Positions 1 through 9,137 are shown, counted from the stretch's first letter. The stretch is 18,063 nt of DNA from Aerococcus sp. UBA6277 (GCF_002440555.1 NZ_DJUR01000034.1:1-18063), one strand, 5' to 3'. A program made the numbers and translations. The notes: generated from the sequence alone by a model not told the origin.

Positions 1-280
1 TACTTTTATATTGCCATAAACAACTGGGGTTTATATGAATCCAGCAACGAATTTCCCGTTCCAAGATTTCTTTACGCGTAATGTGAATATTAAAATGGGA
101 CAAGCTCCGGTTATCCACTTGATGCCGAAAATCTATGACATGATTGAAAAAGGAGAATTCGACCCATCGGATATCATTACACATACAATGCCCTTGGAAC
201 GAGCCGCTGAAGCATACGATATATTTGACAGAAAAGCAGATAATAATATTAAAGTAGTTTTGAAACCAGGTATTTCTTAA
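1..280 (+). CDS. 3' end of a zinc-dependent alcohol dehydrogenase gene, probably frameshifted
   Basis: This is the C-terminal part of a medium-chain, zinc-dependent alcohol dehydrogenase of the Tdh/formaldehyde-dehydrogenase-like type, an NAD(P)-dependent cytosolic oxidoreductase. The readable part is TTGVYMNP followed by NFPFQDFFTRNVNIKMGQAPV, then ITHTMPLERAAEAYDIFD and KVVLKPG, which is the classic end of the family. The zinc-binding and Rossmann parts lie outside the window or in another frame. The coding frame (frame 2) has a TAA stop at 17-19. Frame 1 from base 1 reads YFYIAI, and removing one A near 20-24 would join the two into YFYIAITTGVYMNP. The ATG at 35 is therefore an internal Met, not a real start. 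Either the gene is a frameshifted pseudogene or the assembly has a single-base error. The family call is confident; intactness is doubtful. The gene ends just before a strong hairpin at 313-375. Confidence 0.7.
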
Positions 281-312
281 AAGAAATTTCGGGGCTAGAA
301 AATAACTAGCGC

Positions 313-375
313 TAAAAATAAAAATGCGATGAGATAATCATAAAGCGTGATTATTTCTTCGCATTTTTATTTTTA
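313..375 (+). terminator. Long near-perfect hairpin terminator after the alcohol dehydrogenase gene
   Basis: The arms at 313-340 and 348-375 pair over 28 positions with only one T-T mismatch (330/358) and one G-T wobble (333/355), around a 7-base loop at 341-347. The outer part of the stem is A-rich on the left and T-rich on the right, so the end of the stem doubles as the U-tract. It is symmetrical and could stop transcription from either side. Confidence 0.75.
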
Positions 376-440
376 ACGGATTGGTGCGATAAGAAATCAT
401 TCAGATATTTATGGCAATGTTTCTTGAGAGTGCGACTTCG

Positions 441-593
441 TTACTTATATACAATAGGCCCTTTAGGAATTGTCGTTTCTAACTTGATCGCGGCTTCAAA
501 TTCTATCAGTACTTCCCCCAAATGATGAATGATTTCTTCAATACCTTCTGGTGTTTCTAAAAACTTATTCAGATACAGCCATATTAACGTTTT
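441..593 (-). pseudogene. Start-less remnant of an unrecognised protein-coding gene
   Basis: On the minus strand an open frame begins right after a stop at 594-596 and ends at TAA 441-443. Its translation reads like real protein: WLYLNKFLETPEGIEEII, then HHLGEVLIEFEAAIKLETT, ending PKGPIVYK. No ATG, GTG or TTG start gives more than about 30 residues, and there is no ribosome binding site in front of it. It also lies downstream of the terminator of the neighbouring penicillin-binding protein gene. I read it as the surviving C-terminus of a decayed gene, but I do not recognise the family. It could also be a chance open frame; its amino acid composition (many E, I, L and G, with few rare residues) argues mildly against that. 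Confidence 0.35.
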
Positions 594-602
594 TTAGAAG
601 GA

Positions 603-650
603 TAAAAACCCTTCAACTCTTTCTAATAACTAAGAATGAGTTGAAGGGTT
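603..650 (-). terminator. Rho-independent terminator of the penicillin-binding protein gene
   Basis: A perfect 13-bp stem (607-619 with 638-650, AACCCTTCAACTC and its complement) is extended by four more pairs after one mismatch, with an 8-base loop. Read on the minus strand it is followed by TTTTTATC. It lies about 50 bases past the stop codon of the gene at 700-3231. Confidence 0.85.
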
Positions 651-699
651 CCTTTGTTAGGAGACAGAGTTGTTTCCTAGCGCCATCTTATTTATTTTT

Positions 700-3231
700 C
701 TAACCATCTTGTTCAATATTATCTTCTTCAAGTTCTTGACGACGTTGTTCATTTTCTTCACTACGTAATTTAAAGGATTCTAATACTTCTTGAACCTTAC
801 TATTTACAGTAGCATTCGTCTTAGACCGGAAGCTTTCAAGTTTGTTCATGTAGTCATCCATCGAACCACCGATACCAAAGGTAAAGCTTGGTTCTTCTGG
901 ATCCATGGCAGCGGTAAACAATTCAGTGTTGGTTGCTGCTGATGAAGGAATTGTATAACTTGTATCATATGGTCCTTCAAAGCTACCAGATTTCGTACCA
1001 GTTTCCGTCACTACTGTTTCCTCGTGGACACCTTCAGGTTCTTCTAAGACTTCACCAGACCCCATTGTATTCGGGTAGTAGTAGTTTAGTCGGTTACCCA
1101 AGGTTGTCCAGTAGCGTAATGACCGTTGAGCTGGCGTACCGTATACGGCATTTTCAGCTTGGCTATATAGATCACGAGTTTGCGTGATATTATCATAACC
1201 AATCCAAGAAGTAAGGGTAACGTTCGGCGTTGAACCGTTGGCCCACAAATCCTTAAATCGTTCTGAAGTACCAGTCTTCATAAACCAGTCTAAATCACTA
1301 TCCATTTGCGAATTGTAAGAGGCCATAGCACCGGTAGTTGTCGCATCTTTTAAGATATCAGCAATTACATAGGCTACATCTTCATCAAAGACGCGTTCTT
1401 TTTGCGTTTGATGCTGGTAAACCACATTACCATTGGAATCAGTAATAGTTTCGATTAGGTAAGGTTCAACATAAACACCACCATTTGCAAAGGTTGCAAA
1501 GGCTGCCGCGTTTTCTAATACAGTTGGACCAGTAGTTGTCCCACCAAGTGATAGGGCTAAGTTACTGAATTCATCAGTTGAAATCGCATCCTGTAAGCCC
1601 ATCTTGTAGGCATAAGATTGAATGTCGACGCCTTGGTTTAATAATTCATTATATAAGGCCAATGTCGGGTTATTCATAGATGTTGAAAGGGCATAGCGAG
1701 CAGTTACAAAGTCATTTGAAATAGTCGTCCCAAAGTTTGTTGGTTCATAAACGTCCCCATCTGGTTGGACGATACGAGTGTAAGTATCGGCAAGCATTGT
1801 ATTTGCACCAGCAATTTGTTCCTGCAAGGCTGGACCGTAAGTCAATAGAGGTTTGAATGATGAACCAGGCGAACGACGAGAGTTAAAGGCGTGGTCAACC
1901 TGACTCGTATCAAAGTCAATACCGCCAACAAATCCAAGGACTTGGCCCGTGTCGTTGTCTAATAAGACTGTCCCATTTTGAACAGGTTCTACGACTTCAA
2001 TCGGGTCACCATTTTCATCTGTAGATTCTGAATAATAGGTAGTCCCAAATGAAGCAGAAAACTCCTGAACGGTTGAGTTCATTGTCTCGTAAATATCGGG
2101 ATCGACTGTTGCTTTAATGGTTAAACCACCGTTACGCATTTGATTTTCCGCCTCAGCATAATATTGGTTGTATAACTGATCATTGGCATTAACATCAGCC
2201 ATAGTCAGTCCATCAGCCGCTACTTTTTGTTCCATCAAGATATCAATGGTTTCAAGTTCAACCGCTTGATAGATGTATGAATTACGTTCATCTGGTACTT
2301 CTTCGCTAGTTCCAGCACTTAAGAAGTCTTGGGTAATATCATAATTAATTGCTTCTTGATATTCTTCTTCAGTAATATAGTTGGTTAACCGCATCCGTTG
2401 TAAGACTTCATGCGAACGGATAATGCCATCTTCTAAATATTCAGCATCGTTTAATTCACCGGATTGCAAGAAGGGGGTATAAGTATATGGGTTTTGCGGA
2501 ATACCCACTAAAAAGGCTGCTTGTGCTAAAGTAACTTCACTCGCTGATACACCGAAAATCCCTTGGGCTGCAGTTTCAATCCCTGCAATATTTTCCCCTT
2601 TATGATTACGGCCATATGGCGATTCATTCAAGTAACCTTGCAGAATCTGCTCTTTTGAATAGTGGTTTTCTAACCGCATCGCTAGCAAAATTTCCTTTGC
2701 CTTACGTTCAAAAGACACTTCATTGGTTAATAATTTTTGCTTGATTAACTGTTGGGTAATGGTTGAACCACCGGAAGTCCCTCCCACACCAAGGAAGGTT
2801 GAAGCACCTGCACGGATAATGGCTGACGGTACCACACCATCATGTTCGAAGAAGTTCTCATCTTCTGTAGCTACTAAACCATTAATAATATATGGACGAA
2901 CATTTTCTAGTTTAGTATTTTCACGAACCAAGTCAGCGCGAATACTAGAAATTTCAGTATCATCACTATAAGTCATGGTCGAAATCTCACCGGCATTCTC
3001 CACCGCATTAGAAAGTTCCTCTTCAGTAGGGATTGGCATATCTTCCACCAAACCAATGAAATAGCCTGATCCTAATCCAAGACCCAATGTCCCACCAAGA
3101 AAGAGCATAAGTAATAAGACTAGAAATATTTTAGCCAAGGATTTAAAAGCCACATTCACATAGAACATCACTTTTTCAGTCCCAGACAGCCCATTCCCAA
3201 TTTTTTTCTTTTCTTCATTGTTTTTCTTCAC
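700..3231 (-). CDS. Class A penicillin-binding protein (bifunctional glycosyltransferase/transpeptidase)
   Basis: This membrane-anchored enzyme polymerises lipid II into glycan strands and cross-links the peptides of the cell wall. With the GTG start at 3231 the protein has 843 residues: a short lysine-rich cytosolic tail, one membrane segment at about 30-60, a GT51 domain at about 85-280, and a transpeptidase domain at about 415-690. GT51 motifs are EDENFFEHDG (catalytic Glu near 123) and GGSTITQQLIKQ. The transpeptidase triad is complete: SSFK (Ser 457), SMN (518-520) and KTG (652-654). The tail after 720 is rich in E, S and T and ends in a charged helix-like stretch. An in-frame GTG at 3240 also exists, but the weak AGAAAAG ribosome binding site is about 10 bases from the 3231 GTG and only one base from the 3240 GTG. 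It is a monocistronic gene, divergent from the lipid kinase. The family is certain. Whether it is PBP2A-like or PBP1A-like is not settled here, although the sequence feels closer to PBP2A. Confidence 0.95.
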   Translation of the reverse strand: MKKNNEEKKKIGNGLSGTEKVMFYVNVAFKSLAKIFLVLLLMLFLGGTLGLGLGSGYFIGLVEDMPIPTEEELSNAVENAGEISTMTYSDDTEISSIRADLVRENTKLENVRPYIINGLVATEDENFFEHDGVVPSAIIRAGASTFLGVGGTSGGSTITQQLIKQKLLTNEVSFERKAKEILLAMRLENHYSKEQILQGYLNESPYGRNHKGENIAGIETAAQGIFGVSASEVTLAQAAFLVGIPQNPYTYTPFLQSGELNDAEYLEDGIIRSHEVLQRMRLTNYITEEEYQEAINYDITQDFLSAGTSEEVPDERNSYIYQAVELETIDILMEQKVAADGLTMADVNANDQLYNQYYAEAENQMRNGGLTIKATVDPDIYETMNSTVQEFSASFGTTYYSESTDENGDPIEVVEPVQNGTVLLDNDTGQVLGFVGGIDFDTSQVDHAFNSRRSPGSSFKPLLTYGPALQEQIAGANTMLADTYTRIVQPDGDVYEPTNFGTTISNDFVTARYALSTSMNNPTLALYNELLNQGVDIQSYAYKMGLQDAISTDEFSNLALSLGGTTTGPTVLENAAAFATFANGGVYVEPYLIETITDSNGNVVYQHQTQKERVFDEDVAYVIADILKDATTTGAMASYNSQMDSDLDWFMKTGTSERFKDLWANGSTPNVTLTSWIGYDNITQTRDLYSQAENAVYGTPAQRSLRYWTTLGNRLNYYYPNTMGSGEVLEEPEGVHEETVVTETGTKSGSFEGPYDTSYTIPSSAATNTELFTAAMDPEEPSFTFGIGGSMDDYMNKLESFRSKTNATVNSKVQEVLESFKLRSEENEQRRQELEEDNIEQDG

Positions 3232-3288
3232 TATACACACACTTTTCTATAACAAATTTTATTGTAAAAATAGCCTGATTTGCTATTA

Positions 3289-3297
3289 ATTATATCA
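3289..3297 (-). promoter_or_regulatory. Extended -10 promoter of the penicillin-binding protein gene
   Basis: On the minus strand the bases read TGATATAAT, a perfect -10 hexamer with the TG extension. No good -35 hexamer lies 17 bases upstream (TAGCAT), which is normal for extended -10 promoters. The start codon lies about 55 bases downstream. Confidence 0.6.
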
Positions 3298-3460
3298 AAA
3301 CAATTGTATACATGCTATGTGAATTCATCTCTGTAAAATGAATGTAAAATTGACCTAGCTCGCTTTCATTCGTATTCAAAATAATCTAGGGCTAAATATA
3401 GCTAATTCGCCAACGGTCTAGTAAAATGAAGGTAACACAAAGTACATGGAGGTAGCGAAT

Positions 3461-4366
3461 ATGTCTAAAGTAAGGTTGATTATTAACCCATCATCAGGTA
3501 AGGGGACGGGAAAAGAAATTCAAAGTGATTTAGAAAAAGCGCTGTCTGCTTCCTTCGACGATGTCGAAACAAAGTTCACTGAAGGAGAGGGCGACGCCAA
3601 AGACTGGGCTCGTGAAGCAAGCGACGAAGGGTATGAAGCTGTTGTCGTCGTTGGTGGTGATGGAACTGTTAACGAAGGAATTTCAGGAATCGCTGAAACA
3701 GATTCAACCATTAAATTTGGTCTTATTCCACTTGGGACAGCCAACGATCTAGCTCGAGCTTTAGGAATTAGCCTAAAACCTCAAGAAGCAGCTAAAGACT
3801 TAGCTAACTTCAAGACACGAAAAATTGATATCGCTAAAATAAACGACCAATACTTCTGCAACGTGGCCGCTATTGGATCAATTCCAACAGCCGTAATGGA
3901 AACATCAAGTGAAGATAAATCAAAATTTGGTTTCTTCGCCTACGTGCGTGACTCAATGAGAGCTGTATTAAACGATAACCAATACACCTACAACTTAGTC
4001 TTAGACGACGATAAAGAAATCGAAATCTCAACCAAAGTACTAGTGGTTGCCTTAACAAACAGTGTAGGATCATTTGAAAATATGATTGCTGGTGCAACAC
4101 CAGATGACGGCTTATTGCATATCATGACCTTAAAAGATGAAAACTTATTAGCTGAATTACCAGGTATGCTACAAAAATTAAACGGCGGGTATATCTCTGA
4201 AGCCAATAACGTGATTACGTATAACGTCAAAAAGGTGTCTATCTCGGTCGTTAATGAAGACGCGAACGAAGTAAAAGTGAATATTGACGGTGAGGTTGGT
4301 CCAGCGTTACCAATTGATATCGAAGTCTTACCATCACATGTGGAAGTAATGGTGCCTAATAAATAG
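3461..4366 (+). CDS. Diacylglycerol kinase / YegS-BmrU family lipid kinase
   Basis: This is a soluble or membrane-associated kinase that phosphorylates diacylglycerol or a related lipid with ATP. In Firmicutes such enzymes (DgkB) return diacylglycerol from lipoteichoic acid synthesis to the phospholipid pool. Its 301 residues are typical of the family. The N-terminal catalytic domain shows INPSSGKG (8-15), the nucleotide-binding GGDGTVNE (65-72) and PLGTANDLAR (90-99). The C-terminal half is the beta-sandwich domain, with GATPDDGLLHI. The start is ATG 3461 because GGAGG at 3448-3452 sits 8 bases before it; an upstream in-frame ATG at 3446 overlaps that ribosome binding site. The exact lipid substrate cannot be read from the sequence. 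No terminator separates it from yebC, so read-through is possible, but yebC has its own promoter. Confidence 0.9.
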   Translation: MSKVRLIINPSSGKGTGKEIQSDLEKALSASFDDVETKFTEGEGDAKDWAREASDEGYEAVVVVGGDGTVNEGISGIAETDSTIKFGLIPLGTANDLARALGISLKPQEAAKDLANFKTRKIDIAKINDQYFCNVAAIGSIPTAVMETSSEDKSKFGFFAYVRDSMRAVLNDNQYTYNLVLDDDKEIEISTKVLVVALTNSVGSFENMIAGATPDDGLLHIMTLKDENLLAELPGMLQKLNGGYISEANNVITYNVKKVSISVVNEDANEVKVNIDGEVGPALPIDIEVLPSHVEVMVPNK

Positions 4367-4372
4367 GCTTCA

Positions 4373-4401
4373 TTGCTATGATGTCAATATTTTGATATAA
4401 T
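4373..4401 (+). promoter_or_regulatory. Promoter of yebC
   Basis: TTGCTA (4373-4378) is followed by a 17-base spacer and TATAAT (4396-4401), with a TG extension (TGATATAAT). It begins only 6 bases after the lipid kinase stop codon and ends 37 bases before the yebC start, so yebC can be transcribed independently. Confidence 0.75.
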
Positions 4402-4438
4402 AACCTAGTGAAAAATTACAGGAAAGAGGGTATATGTC

Positions 4439-5170
4439 GTGTCTGGACATAATAAATGGAGTAAAATCAAAAACAAAAAAGGTGCAACCGATGCTAAACG
4501 GGCGAAAGTATTCCAAAAACTTTCTCGTGAAATTTATGTAGCAACGAAAGCGGGTGGACCTGATCCAGAATCAAACCCATCTTTACGTTTGGTTATGGAT
4601 AAAGCAAAAGCAGCGAACATGCCTAACGACAATGTAAACCGTGCGATTGAAAAAGGTTCAAGTAACAACGCTGGTGAAGATTACGATGAAATCACTTACG
4701 AAGGTTATGGACCAGGCGGTATTGCCATTTTAGTTGAAACCTTAACTGACAATACCAACCGTACTTTAACCAATATACGTACTATCTTTAACAAAAATGG
4801 TGGTTCATTAGGTGAATCAGGTTCAGTTGCTTACATGTTTGACCGTCAAGGTTACATCGTGATCGAGCGTGAAGGTTTAGACCTTGACGAAGATGAAATG
4901 TTAATGAACGTAATCGAAGCTGGTGGGGAAGACATGACAACTTCAGATGAAGTATTTGAAATTTCTACAGAAGCTTCTGACTTCACTGATGTTCGTGACG
5001 CCTTAGAAGCGCAAGGATTCAAATTAGCACAAGCTGAAATCACAATGGTAGCTAAAACAATGTTAGAACTACCTGAAGATAAAGCCAGCCAACTTGAAAA
5101 CTTGATCGACTTATTAGAAGACGATGATGATGTACAAAACGTACATTACAATACAGAATTAGCTGAATAA
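4439..5170 (+). CDS. yebC: YebC/PmpR (TACO1) family protein
   Basis: This is a conserved cytosolic protein of 243 residues, full length for the family. The N-terminus MSGHNKWSKIKNKKG and the following KRAKVFQKLSREI are the family signature, and EGYGPGG is at 88-94. Older work names it a DNA-binding transcriptional regulator. Its mitochondrial homologue TACO1 acts in translation, and more recent bacterial work also points to a ribosome-associated role, so the molecular function is best left open. The start is GTG at 4439, with AAAGAGGG at 4423-4430 about 8 bases upstream. The ATG at 4434 is in another frame. The C-terminus is strongly acidic (LEDDDDVQ). The gene has its own promoter and its own terminator. 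Confidence 0.95.
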   Translation: MSGHNKWSKIKNKKGATDAKRAKVFQKLSREIYVATKAGGPDPESNPSLRLVMDKAKAANMPNDNVNRAIEKGSSNNAGEDYDEITYEGYGPGGIAILVETLTDNTNRTLTNIRTIFNKNGGSLGESGSVAYMFDRQGYIVIEREGLDLDEDEMLMNVIEAGGEDMTTSDEVFEISTEASDFTDVRDALEAQGFKLAQAEITMVAKTMLELPEDKASQLENLIDLLEDDDDVQNVHYNTELAE

Positions 5171-5187
5171 AGTTATTCAATACAAAT

Positions 5188-5231
5188 AGTGTCGGTAGAG
5201 GTTCGAAAGAAACTTCCGCCGACACTTTTTA
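5188..5231 (+). terminator. Rho-independent terminator of yebC
   Basis: The arms AGTGTCGG (5188-5195) and CCGACACT (5219-5226) pair perfectly. A further inner stem pairs 5198-5203 with 5211-5216 around the loop CGAAAGA. A T-run follows at 5226-5230. It lies 17 bases after the yebC stop. Confidence 0.9.
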
Positions 5232-5238
5232 TATAACC

Positions 5239-5291
5239 AAAAAGACGACCTAAGTATACTGGCGCGAAACCAGTTTACATAGGTCGTCTTT
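5239..5291 (-). terminator. Terminator of the V-ATPase operon
   Basis: AAAGACGACCTA (5241-5252) pairs perfectly with 5280-5291. Inner pairs GTA/TAC and ACTGG (5258-5262)/CCAGT (5270-5274) close a 7-base loop. Read on the minus strand it is followed by a T-run (TTTTTGG). It lies 9 bases after the ntpD stop codon and immediately abuts the yebC terminator on the other strand. Confidence 0.88.
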
Positions 5292-5300
5292 ATCTTTTTG

Positions 5301-5921
5301 CTACTTGCTATTTAAGATACGTTTAACCACTTTAAGACGGGTAAATTCTTCACGTTCTTTCTCTTCAAGCGCTGAAGAAATAGATTTTTGTGCACCTTCC
5401 AATTGCGGAATGGTCACATTTTGAAGGGCATTTACACGTTTTTGCGTTTTCTGCATGTTGTTCGCTAAACGATAAGCCGCATTCTCAACTTCAGCGATTT
5501 GAATCAGCAATTCTTTGACCCGACGAAAGGCAATCCTTGCTTCATCAATAGCCACTGTATTGTCATAGAATGAGTAGGCGGGCTTCATAGGTCGAGGTTT
5601 GTAATTAATTTCTGGCACCTCTGAACCCATGACACTACGTACTTTTAATTGGATATCGTCTTCAACACTCACGTTAGTTGATGCATCATGTACACTTAAA
5701 ATACCATTTTCATAAGCAGCAATTGACAATTTATGATAAGCCAACTCATAAGCCTTTTTAAGGTCATCCTGTAAACCGGAAGCCTTATTCAGCAAATCAA
5801 TCAACTCGTTCATCAAGATAATCCGTTTCCGGTCCATCAATAGATAACCGTTACGCGAAAGATCTAATGTCTTTTGAATCTGCATTAAGTTCCCCTTGGT
5901 AGGGGTGTTATTAATATCCAT
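5301..5921 (-). CDS. ntpD: V-type ATPase subunit D (central axle)
   Basis: Subunit D is the long coiled-coil axle that turns inside the A3B3 head and, with subunit F/NtpG, carries torque to the membrane rotor. The 206 residues match family length. The N-terminal stretch INNTPTKGNLMQIQKTL aligns with LNVNPTRMELTRLKKQL of Enterococcus hirae NtpD, as remembered. Near the C-terminus, KTQKRVNALQNVTIPQLE matches the conserved RRRVNALEYMTIPQLE. The start is ATG 5921, with AAGGTGG 9 bases upstream. An internal ATG 36 bases further in also has an AAGGGGA in front, but starting there would remove the conserved NPT-type segment. It is the last gene of the operon, 14 bases after ntpB. No ntpH or ntpJ follows. 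Confidence 0.95.
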   Translation of the reverse strand: MDINNTPTKGNLMQIQKTLDLSRNGYLLMDRKRIILMNELIDLLNKASGLQDDLKKAYELAYHKLSIAAYENGILSVHDASTNVSVEDDIQLKVRSVMGSEVPEINYKPRPMKPAYSFYDNTVAIDEARIAFRRVKELLIQIAEVENAAYRLANNMQKTQKRVNALQNVTIPQLEGAQKSISSALEEKEREEFTRLKVVKRILNSK

Positions 5922-5935
5922 TAATTTTCACCACC

Positions 5936-7357
5936 TTATACTAGCGGCTTGTCAGTTGTTTGTTGGTTTAATACCTCATCAGCTGTGTTTTTGTAGTATT
6001 TATCAAGGACTTCAGTATCCATACGTGTCAATTCTTCACGTGGGAAAATACCTAATAATTGCCAACCTAAGTCCAATGTCTCTTGGATGGTTCTTGTTTC
6101 ATCTTGGCCTTGACCAACGAATTTTTGTTCGAATAACTCACCAAATTTAAGATAAAGTTTATCAACATCCGATAACTCTTCTTCCCCGATAACAGAAGCT
6201 AAAGATTTAGCCTCGTTAGCACCAGAATAAGAAGCGAATAATTGGTTAGCTACGTCAGAGTGGTCTTCTCGGGTAAACCCTTCACCGATACCGTCTTTCA
6301 TCAAACGAGATAGTGAGGGTAGAATCCCAACTGGTGGATAAACGTTTTTACCTTCAATTACACGGTCTAGTACGATTTGTCCTTCAGTAATATAACCAGT
6401 AAGGTCAGGGATAGGGTGCGTGATATCATCGTTAGGCATGGTCAAAATAGGAATTTGCGTTACTGAACCTGGTTTACCTTTAACGATACCCGCACGTTCA
6501 TAAATAGTCGCCAATTCAGAGTAAAGGTAACCTGGGTAACCTTTACGAGAAGGGATTTCTTGTTTTGCTGATGATACTTCACGTAAGGCCTCAGCAAAAG
6601 AAGTCATATCCGTTAAGATAACTAACACATGTTTACCTAAATCATAAGCCAAGTATTCTGCTGTAGTTAAGGCCACACGAGGTGTGATTAGACGTTCCAT
6701 AACGGGATCATCAGCGGTATTCACGAACATGGTTACGTGATCCATGGCACCAGACTCTTCAAATGAACGACGGAAGTAGTCAGCAATATCGTGCTTTACT
6801 CCCATTGCAGCAAATACAACCGCGAATTCTTCATCAGAATCTTCACCTAATTTGGCTTGTTTAACAATTTGGGCAGCTACTTGGTTGTGGCTCATACCAT
6901 CACCAGAAAAGATTGGTAATTTTTGACCACGAATCAAAGTCATTAACCCGTCAATTGCAGAGAAACCAGTCTCAATATAGTCACGTGGATAAACACGAGA
7001 TACTGGATTCAGTGGGGCACCATTGACATCACGTTTGATGTCAGAGTGGACAGGTCCTAAATTGTCAATTGGACGACCGATACCATCAAAGACCCGTCCT
7101 TGAATTTCTGGTGCCAGTTCGATTTCTAATCCGTGACCAGTAAATTGAGTATGTGTATTATCTAGAGACATTGAAGTAGTTGAGTCAAATACTTGGATGA
7201 TAGCTTTCTCGCCTTCCATTGTGATAATTTGACCTAATTTTTCTTCGTTGCTATTCACGCGAAAGCGTACGATATCGTTATATGCAGCGCCTCTAACACC
7301 GTCTACAACTACTAGAGGGCCATTAATGGAATTTAATCCTAGATATTCTATTGCCAT
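5936..7357 (-). CDS. ntpB: V-type ATPase subunit B (non-catalytic)
   Basis: Subunit B alternates with subunit A in the A3B3 head and contributes to the nucleotide interface without hydrolysing ATP. The 473 residues are close to the usual 455-470. Family landmarks are visible in order: [84 protein letters not shown] and [11 protein letters not shown]. The P-loop position reads SGDGMSHN instead of GxxxxGKT, as expected for the non-catalytic subunit. The start is ATG 7357, with AAGGGGG 7 bases upstream and 12 bases after the ntpA stop. No anomalies were seen. Confidence 0.97.
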   Translation of the reverse strand: MAIEYLGLNSINGPLVVVDGVRGAAYNDIVRFRVNSNEEKLGQIITMEGEKAIIQVFDSTTSMSLDNTHTQFTGHGLEIELAPEIQGRVFDGIGRPIDNLGPVHSDIKRDVNGAPLNPVSRVYPRDYIETGFSAIDGLMTLIRGQKLPIFSGDGMSHNQVAAQIVKQAKLGEDSDEEFAVVFAAMGVKHDIADYFRRSFEESGAMDHVTMFVNTADDPVMERLITPRVALTTAEYLAYDLGKHVLVILTDMTSFAEALREVSSAKQEIPSRKGYPGYLYSELATIYERAGIVKGKPGSVTQIPILTMPNDDITHPIPDLTGYITEGQIVLDRVIEGKNVYPPVGILPSLSRLMKDGIGEGFTREDHSDVANQLFASYSGANEAKSLASVIGEEELSDVDKLYLKFGELFEQKFVGQGQDETRTIQETLDLGWQLLGIFPREELTRMDTEVLDKYYKNTADEVLNQQTTDKPLV

Positions 7358-7369
7358 TATTATTCCCCC

Positions 7370-9136
7370 TTAACCGTTCTCTTGCATTGCTTTTTCATAG
7401 AAGGCATCAATATCTTCAAAGTAGTGATCAAAATCAGCTATATTATCGTTTGAAGTAGTATATTTCATATTGATGACATCCGTGAAAATACTTGATTTGT
7501 TTAGATAAGACATTGGCATACCCCATTGGATCAATGATTTGGCCCGATGATGTAAGTATAAAATAACTTCCATCATTTTTTCCTGTTTAGCCATTGGTAC
7601 CGATGAGTCCACCTTATGGAAGGTGTTTTGTTGTAAGAAACCTTCACGGAAGACACGCGCAGTTTGTAAGACTAATTTTTGATGGTCAGGTAAGACATCA
7701 GAACCGATTAGTTTTACAACTTCCATTAATTGATCTTCTTCATGTAAAAGAGCCATCATTTCAGCACGGTTAGCCAGGAATTTTTCAGAAACGTTGGCAG
7801 TATACCAAGCACCTAAATCATCCACGTATTGACTATAAGAATTCATCCAGTTGATGGCAGGGTAGTGTCGTTTATGGGCAAGTTCTGAATCTAGTCCCCA
7901 GAAACAACGTACGAAACGTTTTGTGTTTTGGGTAACTGGCTCAGAGAAGTCCCCACCTTGAGGAGACACAGCACCGATAATCGATACTGAACCTTCAGAT
8001 TGGTTTAAGTTACGCATGTAACCAGCACGTTCATAGAAGGTAGCAATACGACTCGCTAAGTATGCAGGGAAACCTTCTTCAGCGGGCATTTCTTCAAGCC
8101 GACCAGATAACTCACGTAAAGCCTCTGCCCAACGAGAAGTTGAATCGGCCATGATCGCTACGTCATAACCCATATCACGGTAGTATTCAGCGATTGTTAA
8201 ACCTGTATAAATAGAGGCTTCACGGGCTGCTACCGGCATGTTAGAAGTGTTGGCAATTAAAACTGTACGTTCCATCAAAGGCGCATTTGAACGAGGGTCA
8301 ATCAATTTTGAAAAGTCTTCAAGTACTTCGGTCATTTCGTTCCCACGTTCACCACAACCAATGTAAACAATCACATCTGCATCAGCATATTTAGCAATCT
8401 GATGTTGCATAGTCGTTTTCCCAGTACCGAAACCACCAGGAATCGCAGCAGTACCACCTTTAGCGATAGGGAAGACTGAGTCGATAATCCGTTGACCTGT
8501 TACAAGAGGTGTAATTGACTCGAAACGAGAAGCAACAGGACGTGCTTGACGAATTGGCCATTCTTGATATGCTTTGATTTCATCAATGTCACCGTTGAAG
8601 CGACGAATTTTAACCAAAATATCTTCGATAGTGTAGTCCCCTTCAGCAACTACTTCTACGACTTCACCAACAGTTGTAGGTGGTACCAACACTTTATGAG
8701 TAACGGCGTTAGATTCTGGGATTTCGGCGATAATTCCACCACCAGAAACTTGGTCACCGACTTTAACAACTGGCTTCACGTGCCATAAGGTTGATTTATC
8801 AAGCGAATCTACTTGAACACCACGTTTGATCATGTATCCGGATTGTTTTTCAATTTCAACTAAAGGACGTTCAATACCATCATAGATATTGTTGATTAGA
8901 CCAGGGCCTAACTGCACTTTAATCGGCATTGTTGTTCCGTAAACGCGTTCTCCAGGACGAATACCAGCAGTTTCTTCGTACACCTGGATAGTGGTTTCTT
9001 GTTCATTGATGGAAATAACTTCCCCAACTAATTTGTCTTCCCCAACGTGGACCATTTCTTGCATGGATAAGTCGGTTGGACCAGCAATTTTAACGATTGG
9101 GCCCGAAATTGAATAAATTAAATTTTCGTTTGCCAT
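7370..9136 (-). CDS. ntpA: V-type ATPase catalytic subunit A
   Basis: This is the ATP-hydrolysing subunit of the cytosolic head. With the start at 9136 it has 588 residues, the usual size. The Walker A motif GGFGTGKT lies at 234-241, with catalytic GCGERGNEM at about 260-268. [18 protein letters not shown] and [23 protein letters not shown] follow. The non-homologous insertion typical of A subunits is at about 110-195. The reading frame is open upstream to 9175, but [20 protein letters not shown] beginning at 9136 is the family-like N-terminus, one base after the ntpE stop at 9138-9140. AAGGAGG lies about 12 bases upstream of ATG 9136. An ATG at 9145, three codons earlier, is only 3 bases from that site, so it is possible but less likely. 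Its neighbours are ntpE and ntpB. Confidence 0.97.
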   Translation of the reverse strand: MANENLIYSISGPIVKIAGPTDLSMQEMVHVGEDKLVGEVISINEQETTIQVYEETAGIRPGERVYGTTMPIKVQLGPGLINNIYDGIERPLVEIEKQSGYMIKRGVQVDSLDKSTLWHVKPVVKVGDQVSGGGIIAEIPESNAVTHKVLVPPTTVGEVVEVVAEGDYTIEDILVKIRRFNGDIDEIKAYQEWPIRQARPVASRFESITPLVTGQRIIDSVFPIAKGGTAAIPGGFGTGKTTMQHQIAKYADADVIVYIGCGERGNEMTEVLEDFSKLIDPRSNAPLMERTVLIANTSNMPVAAREASIYTGLTIAEYYRDMGYDVAIMADSTSRWAEALRELSGRLEEMPAEEGFPAYLASRIATFYERAGYMRNLNQSEGSVSIIGAVSPQGGDFSEPVTQNTKRFVRCFWGLDSELAHKRHYPAINWMNSYSQYVDDLGAWYTANVSEKFLANRAEMMALLHEEDQLMEVVKLIGSDVLPDHQKLVLQTARVFREGFLQQNTFHKVDSSVPMAKQEKMMEVILYLHHRAKSLIQWGMPMSYLNKSSIFTDVINMKYTTSNDNIADFDHYFEDIDAFYEKAMQENG

Positions 9137-9137
9137 T

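Noticed and set aside
3350..3378. TTGACC ... TATTCA as a promoter for the lipid kinase gene
   Set aside because: The -35 is good and the spacing is 17, but the -10 matches only three of six bases. A TAAAAT at 3422-3427 is an alternative without a -35. I could not choose, so no promoter is listed.
3446..3460. Upstream ATG as the start of the lipid kinase
   Set aside because: It overlaps the GGAGG that is correctly spaced for ATG 3461, and homologues start with the strand leading into INPSSGKG.
3520..4230. Several open frames antisense to, or in another frame of, the lipid kinase gene
   Set aside because: They have no ribosome binding sites and protein-like features are absent; they mirror codon bias of the real gene.
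4434..4442. ATG at 4434 as the yebC start
   Set aside because: It is in a different frame from the conserved MSGHNKWSKIK; the GTG at 4439 has the right frame and spacing.
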